Source: Cellvibrionales bacterium UBA5860 (lineage in GTDB: Bacteria > Pseudomonadota > Gammaproteobacteria > Pseudomonadales > Porticoccaceae). Taken from it: DNA of 27,932 nucleotides. The notes beneath the pieces were generated by a model. The model saw only the letters and a list, made by a program, of their open reading frames with translations. It made no database searches and was not told where the DNA came from. Position 1 is the first letter of the stretch. Each line of letters starts with the position of its first letter. Of this stretch, positions 8,053 through 16,379 are shown piece after piece. Location: assembly GCA_002431545.1 (NCBI GenBank), contig DJFY01000029.1, positions 13,630 through 41,561 on the forward strand, in the 5' to 3' direction. Made by a program: the position numbers and the translations under genes.

Positions 8053-11000
8053 ATGTCTGATTATTTTATCGACCGACCAATCTTCGCCTGGGTCATCGCC
8101 ATTGTATTGATGATCGTGGGCGCTATATCCATTACCCGGTTGCCGATAGAGCAGTATCCCGAGGTGGCGCCGCCCGCAGTGGAGATCAACACCATCAATC
8201 CGGGCGCTTCGGCGCAAACCGTCGACAAAACCGTGACGCAGATTATCGAGCAGAGCATGACCGGCATCGATAATCTGCTTTATATGTCGTCGACCAGTGA
8301 CTCGTCAGGTCGAGGCCTGGTCAAGCTGACCTTTTTCCCCGGTACCGATCCCGACATTGCGCAGGTCCAGGTACAAAACAAATTGCAGGCGGCCATGCAG
8401 CGCTTGCCGCAGGCGGTGCGCGATCAGGGTGTGACAGTCAACAAGGCCGCCACCGGGGTGATGATGGTGGTGGCCCTCAGCTCACCCGATGGCCGTTATG
8501 ACCGCTACGATCTGGGCGATTACATGGCGGCGAATATTGTCGAGCCGGTGGGTCGCATCACCGGAGTCGGTGAGGCTTCTCTGTTTGGCGCGCAATATGC
8601 CATGCGGATCTGGCTGGATGCGGACAAGCTCAACAGTTATCAGATTACTCCTGCCGAAGTAAACGCCGCGATTCGCTCTGAAAATGCGCAGATTCCCGCT
8701 GGCGAACTGGGTGCCGGGCCGGCGGTGCCGGGGCAGGAGCTCAATGCCACGATTATTGCTCAGACCCTGCTGGAAACACCGGAAGAGTTCGGCGACATTT
8801 TGCTTAAAGTCGAAAGCGACGGTTCCCATGTATACCTTCGCGATGTGGCGCGCATCGAAATCGGCGGTGAGGATTATCAGTTCCTCAATCACTTTCACGG
8901 CCGCCCCGCGGCAGGCATGGCGGTGCGTCAGGCCTCGGGCGCCAATGCGCTGGAGACTTCGAACGCAGTAAAGGAAAAGCTTGCCGAACTCGCCCGATAT
9001 TTACCGGAAGGCATGGAGCTCGAACTCGCATACGACACGACACCATTTGTCGAGGTTTCAATTCTCGAGGTTATTAAAACCCTTTTTGAAGCAATTGCGC
9101 TGGTGTTTATCGTGATGTTTCTGTTTCTGCAGAATCTGCGCGCGACCTTAATACCGACCATCGCTATCCCGGTTATCCTGCTCGGTACTTTTGGCGTCTT
9201 GCAGGCCCTCGGTTTCTCGATTAACACGCTATCCATGTTCGGTATGGTGCTGGCCATCGGTCTGTTAGTGGATGACGCCATCGTTGTGGTGGAAAACACC
9301 GAGCGCCTGATGGACGAGGAGCATTTGTCGGCGCGCGATGCCACGCGCAAATCCATGCGTCAGATTACCGGGGCCTTGATTGGTATTGGTGTGGTGCTGT
9401 CCGCGGTTTTTATTCCGATGGCGTTTTTCCCTGGCTCTTCCGGGGCTATTTATCGGCAGTTTTCCGTCACCATTGCCACCGCGATGATACTGTCTGTCCT
9501 GGTTGCATTAATCCTTACGCCCGCGCTTTGCGCTTCCATGCTTGGTTCCCTGAATCCAGAAAAACTGCATAAAAAATCCGGATTCTTTGGTTGGTTTAAT
9601 CGGGGTTTTGATAGCGCCGCCGGCTGGTATCAAGCTCGAGTCGGAAAAATGTTGCAGAAAATACTGCGTTATTTCGCACTGTATGCTGCAATTATTATCG
9701 CTATCGCCTGGTTGTTCGAGCGGATGCCGACTTCGTTTATTCCCTCGGAGGATCCCGGTCTGATGTTCGCGTTGGTGCAGACGCCGGTTGGTGCCACCAT
9801 GGAGCGAAGCCGCGAGGTCATGGAGCAGGTCGAGGAATATTTTCGTGAGGAACAGGCTGACACGGTCGCCACGGTTTACTGCGTGGTGGGGTCTAATTTT
9901 ATGGGACGGGGGCAGAACGCCGGTCAGTGTTATATCAAGATGCACGACTGGAGTGATCGGCCGCTGGATTCCCAGCACGTAACGGCGGTCTCGCGGCAAT
10001 CGACAATTGATTTGGCGAGGATAAAGGACGCTCTGATTTTCGTGATTTACCCGCCGCCCATCCGCGGTCTGGGCAACGCTGCAGGCGTCGCTCTGATGCT
10101 GAAGGATATCGGCGGCCAGGGGCATGCCGCTCTGCTTGCTGCGCGCAACCAGGTACTGGCGGCGGCCGCAAAGGACCCGCGTCTGATAAAGGCTCGCCCC
10201 AACGGCCAGGAAGATCGTCCACAGTTCAAGGTGGAAATAGACCGTCATAAGGCTCGGGCACTGGGTCTGTCGCTGGATGAAATCAACAGTACCCTGACTA
10301 CTGCGTGGGCCTCGACCTACGTCAACGACTTCATTCACAACGATCGTGTTAAGAAAGTCTACGTGCAGGGTGAGAAGGACTTCCGTATGTTGCCCCAGGA
10401 CATCGATCACTGGTATGTGCGCAACCGCGACGGGGATATGGTGCCATTTTCCGCTTTTGCGCACGGTTACTGGGTCAAGGGCTCCCCCCGGCTTGAGCGC
10501 TACAACGCGACGCCGTCCATGGAAATCGTGGCGGAAGCAGCGCCGGGCCATAGCTCCGGTGACGCCATAGCAGCTTTTGAAGAGATTATGGCGGACTTGC
10601 CGCCGGGCTTTGGTTACGAGTGGACCGGCGCCTCGCTGCAGGAGACCACATCCGGAGCCCTGGCACCGTTGCTCTACACTATTTCGTTGCTCTTCGTTTT
10701 TCTTTGTCTGGCCGCCCTTTACGAGAGCTGGTCAATCCCGTTTGTGGTGATGCTGGTGGTTCCACTGGGTGTGATCGGCGCTTTACTTGCGGCCTACGGT
10801 CGTGGTTTGGCCAACGATATCTATTTCCAGGTCGCAGTTTTGACAACCATCGGTGTTGCCACCAAGAATGCAATTTTGATCGTCGAGTTTGCCAAGGATC
10901 TGCAAAACCAGGGCCGAGACCTGATTGACGCGACTCTTGAAGCGGTGCGCCTGCGCCTGCGCCCGATACTAATGACTTCGTTTGCCTTTATGATCGGCGT

Positions 11001-11220
11001 TCTGCCGCTGGCACTGGCCACAGGTGCCGGTTCCCAGGGGCAAAATGCCATAGGCACCGGCGTGTTGGGTGGTATGTTCACCTCGACGTTGCTGGCGATC
11101 TTTATGGTGCCGCTGTTTTTCGTGGTGGTTCGGCGCCGGTTCCCGGGGCGGCGCCCGGGTACAACATCTGAAGTGCCCCCAAGTGCTTCACGGGAATCTG
11201 CTGCGCCACCTTCAGGTTGA
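8053..11220 (+). CDS. RND multidrug efflux pump, inner-membrane subunit (AcrB/MexB, HAE-1)
   Basis: This is a proton-driven trimeric drug exporter of 1055 residues, full length for the family (about 1,030-1,050). The start YFIDRPIFAWVIA is typical. The proton-relay residues are present: Asp407 and Asp408 in helix 4 (GLLVDDAIVVVEN), Lys938 in helix 10 (TKNAILIVEF) and Arg968 (RLRLRPILM), matching AcrB D407, D408, K940 and R971. Two large periplasmic loops and 12 helices are visible as an internal duplication. It is cotranscribed with the adaptor. No outer-membrane TolC/OprM gene follows, because the next gene is on the other strand, so the channel must be supplied from elsewhere. The substrate range cannot be read from sequence. 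Confidence 0.95.
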   Translation: MSDYFIDRPIFAWVIAIVLMIVGAISITRLPIEQYPEVAPPAVEINTINPGASAQTVDKTVTQIIEQSMTGIDNLLYMSSTSDSSGRGLVKLTFFPGTDPDIAQVQVQNKLQAAMQRLPQAVRDQGVTVNKAATGVMMVVALSSPDGRYDRYDLGDYMAANIVEPVGRITGVGEASLFGAQYAMRIWLDADKLNSYQITPAEVNAAIRSENAQIPAGELGAGPAVPGQELNATIIAQTLLETPEEFGDILLKVESDGSHVYLRDVARIEIGGEDYQFLNHFHGRPAAGMAVRQASGANALETSNAVKEKLAELARYLPEGMELELAYDTTPFVEVSILEVIKTLFEAIALVFIVMFLFLQNLRATLIPTIAIPVILLGTFGVLQALGFSINTLSMFGMVLAIGLLVDDAIVVVENTERLMDEEHLSARDATRKSMRQITGALIGIGVVLSAVFIPMAFFPGSSGAIYRQFSVTIATAMILSVLVALILTPALCASMLGSLNPEKLHKKSGFFGWFNRGFDSAAGWYQARVGKMLQKILRYFALYAAIIIAIAWLFERMPTSFIPSEDPGLMFALVQTPVGATMERSREVMEQVEEYFREEQADTVATVYCVVGSNFMGRGQNAGQCYIKMHDWSDRPLDSQHVTAVSRQSTIDLARIKDALIFVIYPPPIRGLGNAAGVALMLKDIGGQGHAALLAARNQVLAAAAKDPRLIKARPNGQEDRPQFKVEIDRHKARALGLSLDEINSTLTTAWASTYVNDFIHNDRVKKVYVQGEKDFRMLPQDIDHWYVRNRDGDMVPFSAFAHGYWVKGSPRLERYNATPSMEIVAEAAPGHSSGDAIAAFEEIMADLPPGFGYEWTGASLQETTSGALAPLLYTISLLFVFLCLAALYESWSIPFVVMLVVPLGVIGALLAAYGRGLANDIYFQVAVLTTIGVATKNAILIVEFAKDLQNQGRDLIDATLEAVRLRLRPILMTSFAFMIGVLPLALATGAGSQGQNAIGTGVLGGMFTSTLLAIFMVPLFFVVVRRRFPGRRPGTTSEVPPSASRESAAPPSG

Positions 11221-11360
11221 TTGTTCTAACTTACCCGGTCAGGCGCGAGCAGGGCCGGGTAGAGTAGGGGAATCGTGCTATTCGGTGTATTCGGCGACTT
11301 GGCACCGGATAGCTGATCGGGCACGGCGATAACGCTGCGGGAAGTGCGCGAACGCATGAG

Positions 11361-12485
11361 CTATTGAAAAGCCGGCATGACCTCGCGTGCAAATAGTTCC
11401 ACTGAGGCGTTCAGCTTCTCCGGTTCCAGTATGCCCTGGGGAATGAGCAGGAACACTTCGTCGAGGGGAATAGCCTTGCTGACAGTTTCGATGCGCGACT
11501 TGATGTCGTCCGGCGTGCCGACAAGCAGTTCCGGCACCCCCTGGCCAAAGGGTTTCATCCAGGTGTCCCACAGCCAGGCCATTTCGTTATACCAGTCCTG
11601 CGCCTGGCTCCGGGTTGGTGCGCATACCATGATGCCGCCCCAGCATGCCTGTTCACCGGGGCGATAGTCGACACCCAGGCGTTGGGCTTCCGTACCCCAT
11701 TCCTGCCACAGCAGCTGTAAAAAATCCGTGTTGTTGGCGAGGACGATAGGCTTGCCCTTGTAGCGCGCCCAAAATTTTGCTGATCTCAGGCTGTGGGAAA
11801 AACCACCGTAGAGCGGGATTTCCTGTTGCAGCGGGCGTGGCGCGATGCCTACTTCGGCCACTGACATATCGTCGCTAACCCCTTGTCCGTAGCGCGTGTA
11901 GACGGGATGTTCGTGCGGGTTCTTGAAGCCGGGGGACGGGAAATTCCAGTATTTGCCACGGTGTTGAAAGGTGTCTTCCCTGAGGGCGCGGACGACGATT
12001 TCGACAAATTCGGCGAAATATTCCCGATTGTCCTCATCGATCTGAGTTTTGGCGTTCCATGGCCCGACGGCCTGCAGTTGAGGTTGGATACGAAAATTGT
12101 CGAGCCATCGCGCCTGATATCCGCGCACCATACCGACGCCAAGACGTCCGCCAAGCATGCAGTCCAGGGTGGCAATTTTTTCGGCGGTGACCAGCGGATT
12201 GTTCGTGGTGGAAACAAAGCCGCAGGGTATGGCGCGCAGGTTTTTGCTGTGGCTGCCGATCCACATGGACATAAGACAAGGATCGTTCGACGCCTCCATG
12301 CCCTCGATCTGCAGATGGTGTTCCGGGTGGCCGAAGCCGAAATATCCGAGCTCGTCGGCCAGGGACACGGTTTCGGCGAGTTCCGCCAGCATGCGGCGAT
12401 ATCGTTCGGCGTCCTTGCCGGCCATGCCCGCTTCCAGCTCCTGGCGGCGTCCGACCGTACAGTAGACAAACAGGTTGAACTTCAT
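11361..12485 (-). CDS. LLM-class flavin-dependent monooxygenase (luciferase-like)
   Basis: This 374-residue protein has the bacterial-luciferase TIM-barrel fold. Family features include the N-terminal strand MKFNLFVYC, the ELGYFGFGHPEHHL segment near residue 48, the NPLVTAEKIATLD helix and GGRLGVGMVRGY. The length fits two-component monooxygenases that use reduced FMN from a partner reductase, rather than the ~300-residue F420-type enzymes. It is the last gene of a tight run of flavin reductase, MDR reductase and this gene, with gaps of 38 and 24 bases, so the partner is probably the reductase encoded at 13545-14024. The substrate is unknown. The ribosome-binding site is weak. Confidence 0.88.
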   Translation of the reverse strand: MKFNLFVYCTVGRRQELEAGMAGKDAERYRRMLAELAETVSLADELGYFGFGHPEHHLQIEGMEASNDPCLMSMWIGSHSKNLRAIPCGFVSTTNNPLVTAEKIATLDCMLGGRLGVGMVRGYQARWLDNFRIQPQLQAVGPWNAKTQIDEDNREYFAEFVEIVVRALREDTFQHRGKYWNFPSPGFKNPHEHPVYTRYGQGVSDDMSVAEVGIAPRPLQQEIPLYGGFSHSLRSAKFWARYKGKPIVLANNTDFLQLLWQEWGTEAQRLGVDYRPGEQACWGGIMVCAPTRSQAQDWYNEMAWLWDTWMKPFGQGVPELLVGTPDDIKSRIETVSKAIPLDEVFLLIPQGILEPEKLNASVELFAREVMPAFQ

Positions 12486-12509
12486 CGGCAGGTGCTCGAA
12501 GGGTATGTT

Positions 12510-13505
12510 CTAAGTGTTGACGTCGACGACGACGCGTCCTTTTATGTGGCCGGCCAGAATATCCCTGGCCAGTTCCGGCACTTTGCTCAGCGGTTCGACA
12601 CTGTAGATGGTTGCCAGTAGGTCGTGGTCGATCAGTTGTGCGAGTTCGTTCCAGGCCCGTTGGCGGCGAGGTAAGGGCGCCATGACGGAGTCGATGCCGC
12701 GCAAGGTCACCCCGCGCAAGATGAAAGGCATGACGCTAGCGGGCAAGGCTGCGCCGCCGGCAAGGCCACAGGCGGCGACAATGCCTTCGTAGCGAGTTTG
12801 CGCCAGCGCTGTCGCCAGGGTATTGGCGCCGACCGTATCGACGACGGCCGCCCAGGTTTCGCGTTCCAGCGGTTTGCTATCCCGGGCCAGCTCGTCTCTC
12901 GCTATCAGTGCTTCGGCACCTAGTTTTTTCAGAAAGTCTCCGGCTTCGTCGACACGTCCCGTGGCCGCGGTCACCTTGTAGCCGAGTTTGGCCAGCAGCA
13001 TCACGGCGACGGAACCGACACCGCCTGCCGCGCCTGTCACCAGGACGGGACCCGTATCCGGACTTACCCCCCAGTCCTGAATCGCCATCACACACAACAT
13101 GGCGGTATAGCCGGCGGTGCCGATGGCAGCCACTTCCTCAAGGGAGAAGGCTTCGGGCACTTTCACCAGCCATTCGGATTTCAGCCGTTGTTTTTGCGCG
13201 TAGCCACCCCAGCGGTTCTCGGATAAACCGAAGCCGTTCACCAGTACTTTGTCTCCGGGTGCATAGGCCGCATTGCTGGATTCGACCACGGTCGCCGCCA
13301 GATCGATGCCGCCTACCATGGGATATTCGCGTACGATGGGCATGCTGCCGGTAACGGCGAGGCCATCTTTGTAGTTGACCGTTGAGTAGGCGATGTCAAC
13401 AAGGACATCGCCTTCCGGCAGGTCCTCCAGTGTCAGTTGCCGAATCTCGGTACTGACGGTTTTGTCTTCTTTATCGATGACCAGCGCGGCGAAGGTATCG
13501 CTCAT
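12510..13505 (-). CDS. MDR-family acrylyl-CoA reductase-like oxidoreductase (AcuI/YhdH family)
   Basis: This is a 331-residue zinc-independent medium-chain reductase. The AcuI/YhdH hallmarks are present: AALVIDKEDK at the start, NYKDGLAVTG (about 44-53), GIDLAATV, NRWGGYAQKQR, the NADPH-binding GAAGGVGSVAV around residue 155, and DTVGANTLA. AcuI reduces acryloyl-CoA to propionyl-CoA with NADPH, for example in DMSP or 3-hydroxypropionate metabolism. Many paralogues act on other enoyl substrates, so the substrate is not fixed by sequence. An AGGA sits about five bases before the ATG. Its place between a flavin reductase and a luciferase-like monooxygenase suggests a shared catabolic route. Confidence 0.88.
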   Translation of the reverse strand: MSDTFAALVIDKEDKTVSTEIRQLTLEDLPEGDVLVDIAYSTVNYKDGLAVTGSMPIVREYPMVGGIDLAATVVESSNAAYAPGDKVLVNGFGLSENRWGGYAQKQRLKSEWLVKVPEAFSLEEVAAIGTAGYTAMLCVMAIQDWGVSPDTGPVLVTGAAGGVGSVAVMLLAKLGYKVTAATGRVDEAGDFLKKLGAEALIARDELARDSKPLERETWAAVVDTVGANTLATALAQTRYEGIVAACGLAGGAALPASVMPFILRGVTLRGIDSVMAPLPRRQRAWNELAQLIDHDLLATIYSVEPLSKVPELARDILAGHIKGRVVVDVNT

Positions 13506-13544
13506 GATTCCTGTCTCCCGAGTAAATTCATTGGCTGTCGAGTG

Positions 13545-14024
13545 CTACTGGGTGACGATCGTGGCGTACTTGCCCTGATAAAACCCAAGGGGCTCGGCGT
13601 CCGGGTTGTCCATGTCGTGCACGCGGCCGACAATGATGATGTGGTCTCCGCCCTCGTACAGATGTTCGGTGGTGCATTCTAAACGGACGCTATATTCGTC
13701 CAGTAGGGGTGTGCCGCCCGCACCTTCGGACCATCCGACTTCATTGAACTTGTCGATATCCTTAGTGGCAAACAACCGCGATACGTCTTCCTGGCCACTA
13801 TGTAATATATGTATCGCGAAATGCTTGGCTTTCATAAAGGCGTTATAGCTGTTGGCGTTTTTCGCGATACTCCACAGCACCAGCGGCGGGTCCAACGAGA
13901 CGGAAGAAAAACTGTTGGCGGTGCAGCCGACGTTGGTGCCGTCTTCATCCCTCGCAGTTACCACGGTTACACCGGTGGCGAAACAACCCATGGCGTCGCG
14001 AAAAGCTCTAGCGTCTAAAGTCAT
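13545..14024 (-). CDS. Flavin reductase (HpaC-like FMN/FAD:NAD(P)H reductase domain)
   Basis: This 159-residue cytosolic enzyme supplies reduced flavin to a partner monooxygenase. Family motifs are the N-terminal FRDAMGCFATGVTVVTA, then NSFSSVSLDPPLVLWSI (about 40-56), and the late GGDHIIIVGRV strand with a C-terminal YATI. The frame extends upstream to 14078, but the family begins at MTLDARAFR (ATG at 14024), preceded by a GGGGAA stretch. It is the first gene of the three-gene run ending in the LLM monooxygenase, which supports pairing with it. Confidence 0.9.
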   Translation of the reverse strand: MTLDARAFRDAMGCFATGVTVVTARDEDGTNVGCTANSFSSVSLDPPLVLWSIAKNANSYNAFMKAKHFAIHILHSGQEDVSRLFATKDIDKFNEVGWSEGAGGTPLLDEYSVRLECTTEHLYEGGDHIIIVGRVHDMDNPDAEPLGFYQGKYATIVTQ

Positions 14025-14111
14025 AGTGGTTCCCCAAATAGCAAAAAGAATACTTGGTCGACAACACCTCGACAGCAACCGCTGACGAGGGTTGTCGGTG
14101 ATCTTATTGAG

Positions 14112-14162
14112 GCCCGCCGGTTGTGCTCCCCTCGAAGAGGAGGTGCGTAGAGGGCGGCGGGC
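14112..14162. other. Long GC-rich inverted repeat between GST and flavin reductase
   Basis: GCCCGCCG (14112-14119) and CGGCGGGC (14155-14162) are perfect eight-base arms. The interval contains a second nested hairpin around CCTC-GAA-GAGG. Neither strand has a strong T-tract after the stem (TCTTTCTC on the + side). It lies 30 bases or more from the flanking genes. It could be a REP-like element, a factor-assisted terminator for the GST transcript, or an mRNA-stabilising hairpin. Confidence 0.5.
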
Positions 14163-14221
14163 TCTTTCTCTGCGGGCGCCTGGCCCAAGCGGGTTAATGT
14201 ACCATAGCGTGCGCAGGCGTG

Positions 14222-14857
14222 TCAGGGATTGGCTTTGACCGCGGGGCGTTCGGATACGCGGTCATACCAGGCACGAAGATTTCCACACTCCTCGGGGATT
14301 TCAGCTTTGATCCACTTGGCAAAGTCACAGCTCACCAGGGTGGTGATGTCGGCCATCGAGTAAAAATCGCCGGCTACGTACTCGTTATCCGCCAGCCGCT
14401 TATCGAAGTCCTTGAAAAAGTTAGGCACGCGCCGGGCGCCGCGCTCCGCCAGCTCTGCTGATTGTGGATAGTTATGCGGCCCGACCACCGCGCGATCGGC
14501 AAAGCCTTTTGCCGTATTGCGAAACACCTCTGCGATGGCGAGCAGGCCGTTCATAAAAGCCAGATGCTCCCACATTTCGACAAGGCCTTTCTCCCTGGGG
14601 GAGCTGCCAAGCAGGGGGATCTCCGGGTGGGCTGCCTCGAAATAGTGGACGATACCGCGAATCTGGCTGATGCAGGTGCCGTCGTCGAGTTCCAGCATGG
14701 GCACATCACAAGCCGGATTTTTACGCTGGTATTCCGGGTTGAGCTGCTCGCGCTGCATCAGGTCTATAGTGACACGCTCCACTTCGATGCCCTTCTCGGC
14801 GAGAAAAATATTCACGCGGCGGGGATTGGGAGCCTGGGGATAGTCGTACAGTTTCAT
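14222..14857 (-). CDS. Glutathione S-transferase family protein
   Basis: This is a 211-residue cytosolic protein with a thioredoxin-like N-terminal domain (MKLYDYPQAPNPRRVNIFLAEKG, cis-Pro motif DVPMLELDDG) and an alpha-helical C-terminal domain (YSMADITTLVS, DRVSERPAVK). The frame extends to 14902, but GGAG seven bases before the ATG at 14857 and family homology fix the start. The usual Glu-Ser pair that binds the gamma-glutamyl part of glutathione, normally after DDGT, reads SQIRGI here. Classical glutathione binding is therefore uncertain. It lies upstream of the flavin reductase operon on the same strand, separated by about 200 bases and a hairpin. It may detoxify an epoxide or electrophile from that pathway, which is inference only. 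Confidence 0.87.
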   Translation of the reverse strand: MKLYDYPQAPNPRRVNIFLAEKGIEVERVTIDLMQREQLNPEYQRKNPACDVPMLELDDGTCISQIRGIVHYFEAAHPEIPLLGSSPREKGLVEMWEHLAFMNGLLAIAEVFRNTAKGFADRAVVGPHNYPQSAELAERGARRVPNFFKDFDKRLADNEYVAGDFYSMADITTLVSCDFAKWIKAEIPEECGNLRAWYDRVSERPAVKANP

Positions 14858-14913
14858 GGGGAATCTCCGAAGGTTGTGAGTATGATTATCGATCGGGAGC
14901 ACCTGCGCGATGG

Positions 14914-14939
14914 GGCCTGTGCCAAGCTTAGCACAGGCC
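14914..14939. repeat. Near-perfect 26-base palindrome in the GST/moeA divergent region
   Basis: Arms GGCCTGTGC (14914-14922) and GCACAGGCC (14931-14939) are perfect, and the eight-base centre is itself built on AAGCTT, so 24 of 26 positions are symmetric. No T-tract follows on either strand. It lies 57 bases upstream of the GST start codon, where an operator would be expected. Confidence 0.6.
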
Positions 14940-14949
14940 AGATCAGCCG

Positions 14950-14977
14950 CCGGCGACTGTTTTCCGGCGACTGTTTT
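14950..14977. repeat. Tandem direct repeat, two copies of 14 bases
   Basis: The 14-mer CCGGCGACTGTTTT occurs twice back to back with no mismatch (14950-14963 and 14964-14977), starting 11 bases after the palindrome at 14914-14939. It lies between the divergent GST and moeA genes. It may be a regulator binding site or slippage product. Confidence 0.7.
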
Positions 14978-15091
14978 AAAGGCGTGGGCACTTCACTACA
15001 CTCTGGTATCTGGTGGCGCTTAAAGGCTTCCGTCTATGCCGGGGCGGGCCTTTAAAGTGCGATATATGCCGCGGTTATTCAGGATGGCGCG

Positions 15092-16339
15092 ATGACACAA
15101 TCTGATGCAGCAAAACCCATGTCGCTCGAAGCGGCTAAAAGCGCCATGCTCTCGGCGGTCGACTGCCGTTTGCCGACTTCCAGCGTCGCTTTACACAACT
15201 TGCCTGGGCGCGTTTTGGCCACCGACATCGTCGCCACATCTGACTCGCCTCCGGCGGATAACTCGGCAATGGATGGCTATGCACTGCGCGCCTGTGATCT
15301 GGGCGTTGTGGACGAGTTCGAGGTGGCAGGCCGCGTTATGGCGGGCGACGCTTTCAAGGGGGTGGTTGGCGCAGGACAGGCCGTGCGTATTATGACCGGC
15401 GCACCATTGCCGGCGGGCGCGGATACAGTGGTGATGCAGGAAAACGTTGAGGTCAGCGGTGAATACCTGCACGGCGGCAAACCCTGCCGGATGCGCCTGC
15501 TAGAACAACCAAAGCCTGGTGCCAACGTGCGTAAGGCTGGCGAGGATATGGCCCGGGGCGAAACGGTGTATACGGCTGGACGGCGCCTGAATCCTGTGGA
15601 CATCGGCATACTGGCTACCCTGGGCATGGCTGAGGCCGAGGTCAGGGCACCGTTGCGTGTTGCCCTGTTCGCCAGCGGCGATGAACTGCGGGCGCCGGGT
15701 GAAAGGCTAGAGCCAGGCGAAATTTACGATAGCAATCGCTATTTCCTCCGAGCCCTGTTAAGTCGTCACGGTTACGAGGTCGTGGACCTGGGCGTTGTCG
15801 CCGACGATCCAGCACTTCTTCGTGAGGCTTATAGCGAGGCCGATAGCCGTGCGGATGCGGTGATTACCTGCGGCGGCGCTTCTGTTGGCGAAGCTGACTA
15901 TGCTCGCGATTTACTTGCCGCAACCGGCGAGGTCGGTTTCTGGAAGGTTGCGATCAAGCCTGGTAAGCCCTTTATATTCGGGCATCTCAGCAACAGCGTT
16001 TTTTTTGGCCTGCCGGGCAACCCGGTATCGGCGCTGGTGACGTTTCAGCAATTAGTAGCGCCTTGCCTGCAGAAAATGCAGGGTGCCGTAGTCACACGGC
16101 CTCTCTTACTTACGGCAGTAACGACGCTCGATATAAAACGCAATCGGAGCCGGCTTGATTTTCAGCGCGGCCTTTTCGCTACCGATGAGCAGGGCCGCCT
16201 CTGTGTAACGCCCGATCGACAACAAAGCTCGGGGGCGCTTGGGCCCCTCAGCCGATGCAATTGTTTTATCAGGGTCGCGCCCGGCAGCGAAGCAATCCGG
16301 GCCGGAGAAGCGGTGGACATTGAACTATTTGATTTTTGA
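15092..16339 (+). CDS. moeA: Molybdopterin molybdenumtransferase MoeA
   Basis: MoeA inserts molybdate into adenylylated molybdopterin to finish the molybdenum cofactor. The 415-residue product has all expected parts: PPADNSAMDGYA with the conserved Asp61, the MTGAPLPAGADTVV segment, GEDMARGE, ASGDEL near residue 195, the MPT-binding CGGASVGEADY and the GLPGNPVSALVTF motif. The C-terminal domain IV is complete. AGGA seven bases upstream supports the ATG at 15092. No other cofactor-synthesis gene is nearby; the next gene is an unrelated CoA-transferase 40 bases on. Confidence 0.95.
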   Translation: MTQSDAAKPMSLEAAKSAMLSAVDCRLPTSSVALHNLPGRVLATDIVATSDSPPADNSAMDGYALRACDLGVVDEFEVAGRVMAGDAFKGVVGAGQAVRIMTGAPLPAGADTVVMQENVEVSGEYLHGGKPCRMRLLEQPKPGANVRKAGEDMARGETVYTAGRRLNPVDIGILATLGMAEAEVRAPLRVALFASGDELRAPGERLEPGEIYDSNRYFLRALLSRHGYEVVDLGVVADDPALLREAYSEADSRADAVITCGGASVGEADYARDLLAATGEVGFWKVAIKPGKPFIFGHLSNSVFFGLPGNPVSALVTFQQLVAPCLQKMQGAVVTRPLLLTAVTTLDIKRNRSRLDFQRGLFATDEQGRLCVTPDRQQSSGALGPLSRCNCFIRVAPGSEAIRAGEAVDIELFDF

Positions 16340-16379
16340 ATTCAGGTAAAAATATTAATGCAACTTTGGGGAACAAGAT

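Noticed and set aside
9508..10551. 347-codon minus-strand frame inside the RND pump gene
   Set aside because: The pump is intact with all proton-relay residues. The antisense translation has no recognisable family features.
11233..11260. ACCCGG/CCGGGT hairpin after the RND pump as a terminator
   Set aside because: The stem is short with a 16-base loop, and no T-tract follows on either strand.
11883..12620. 245-codon plus-strand frame opposite the LLM monooxygenase and MDR reductase
   Set aside because: It is antisense to two well-supported genes and spans their junction; no motifs seen.
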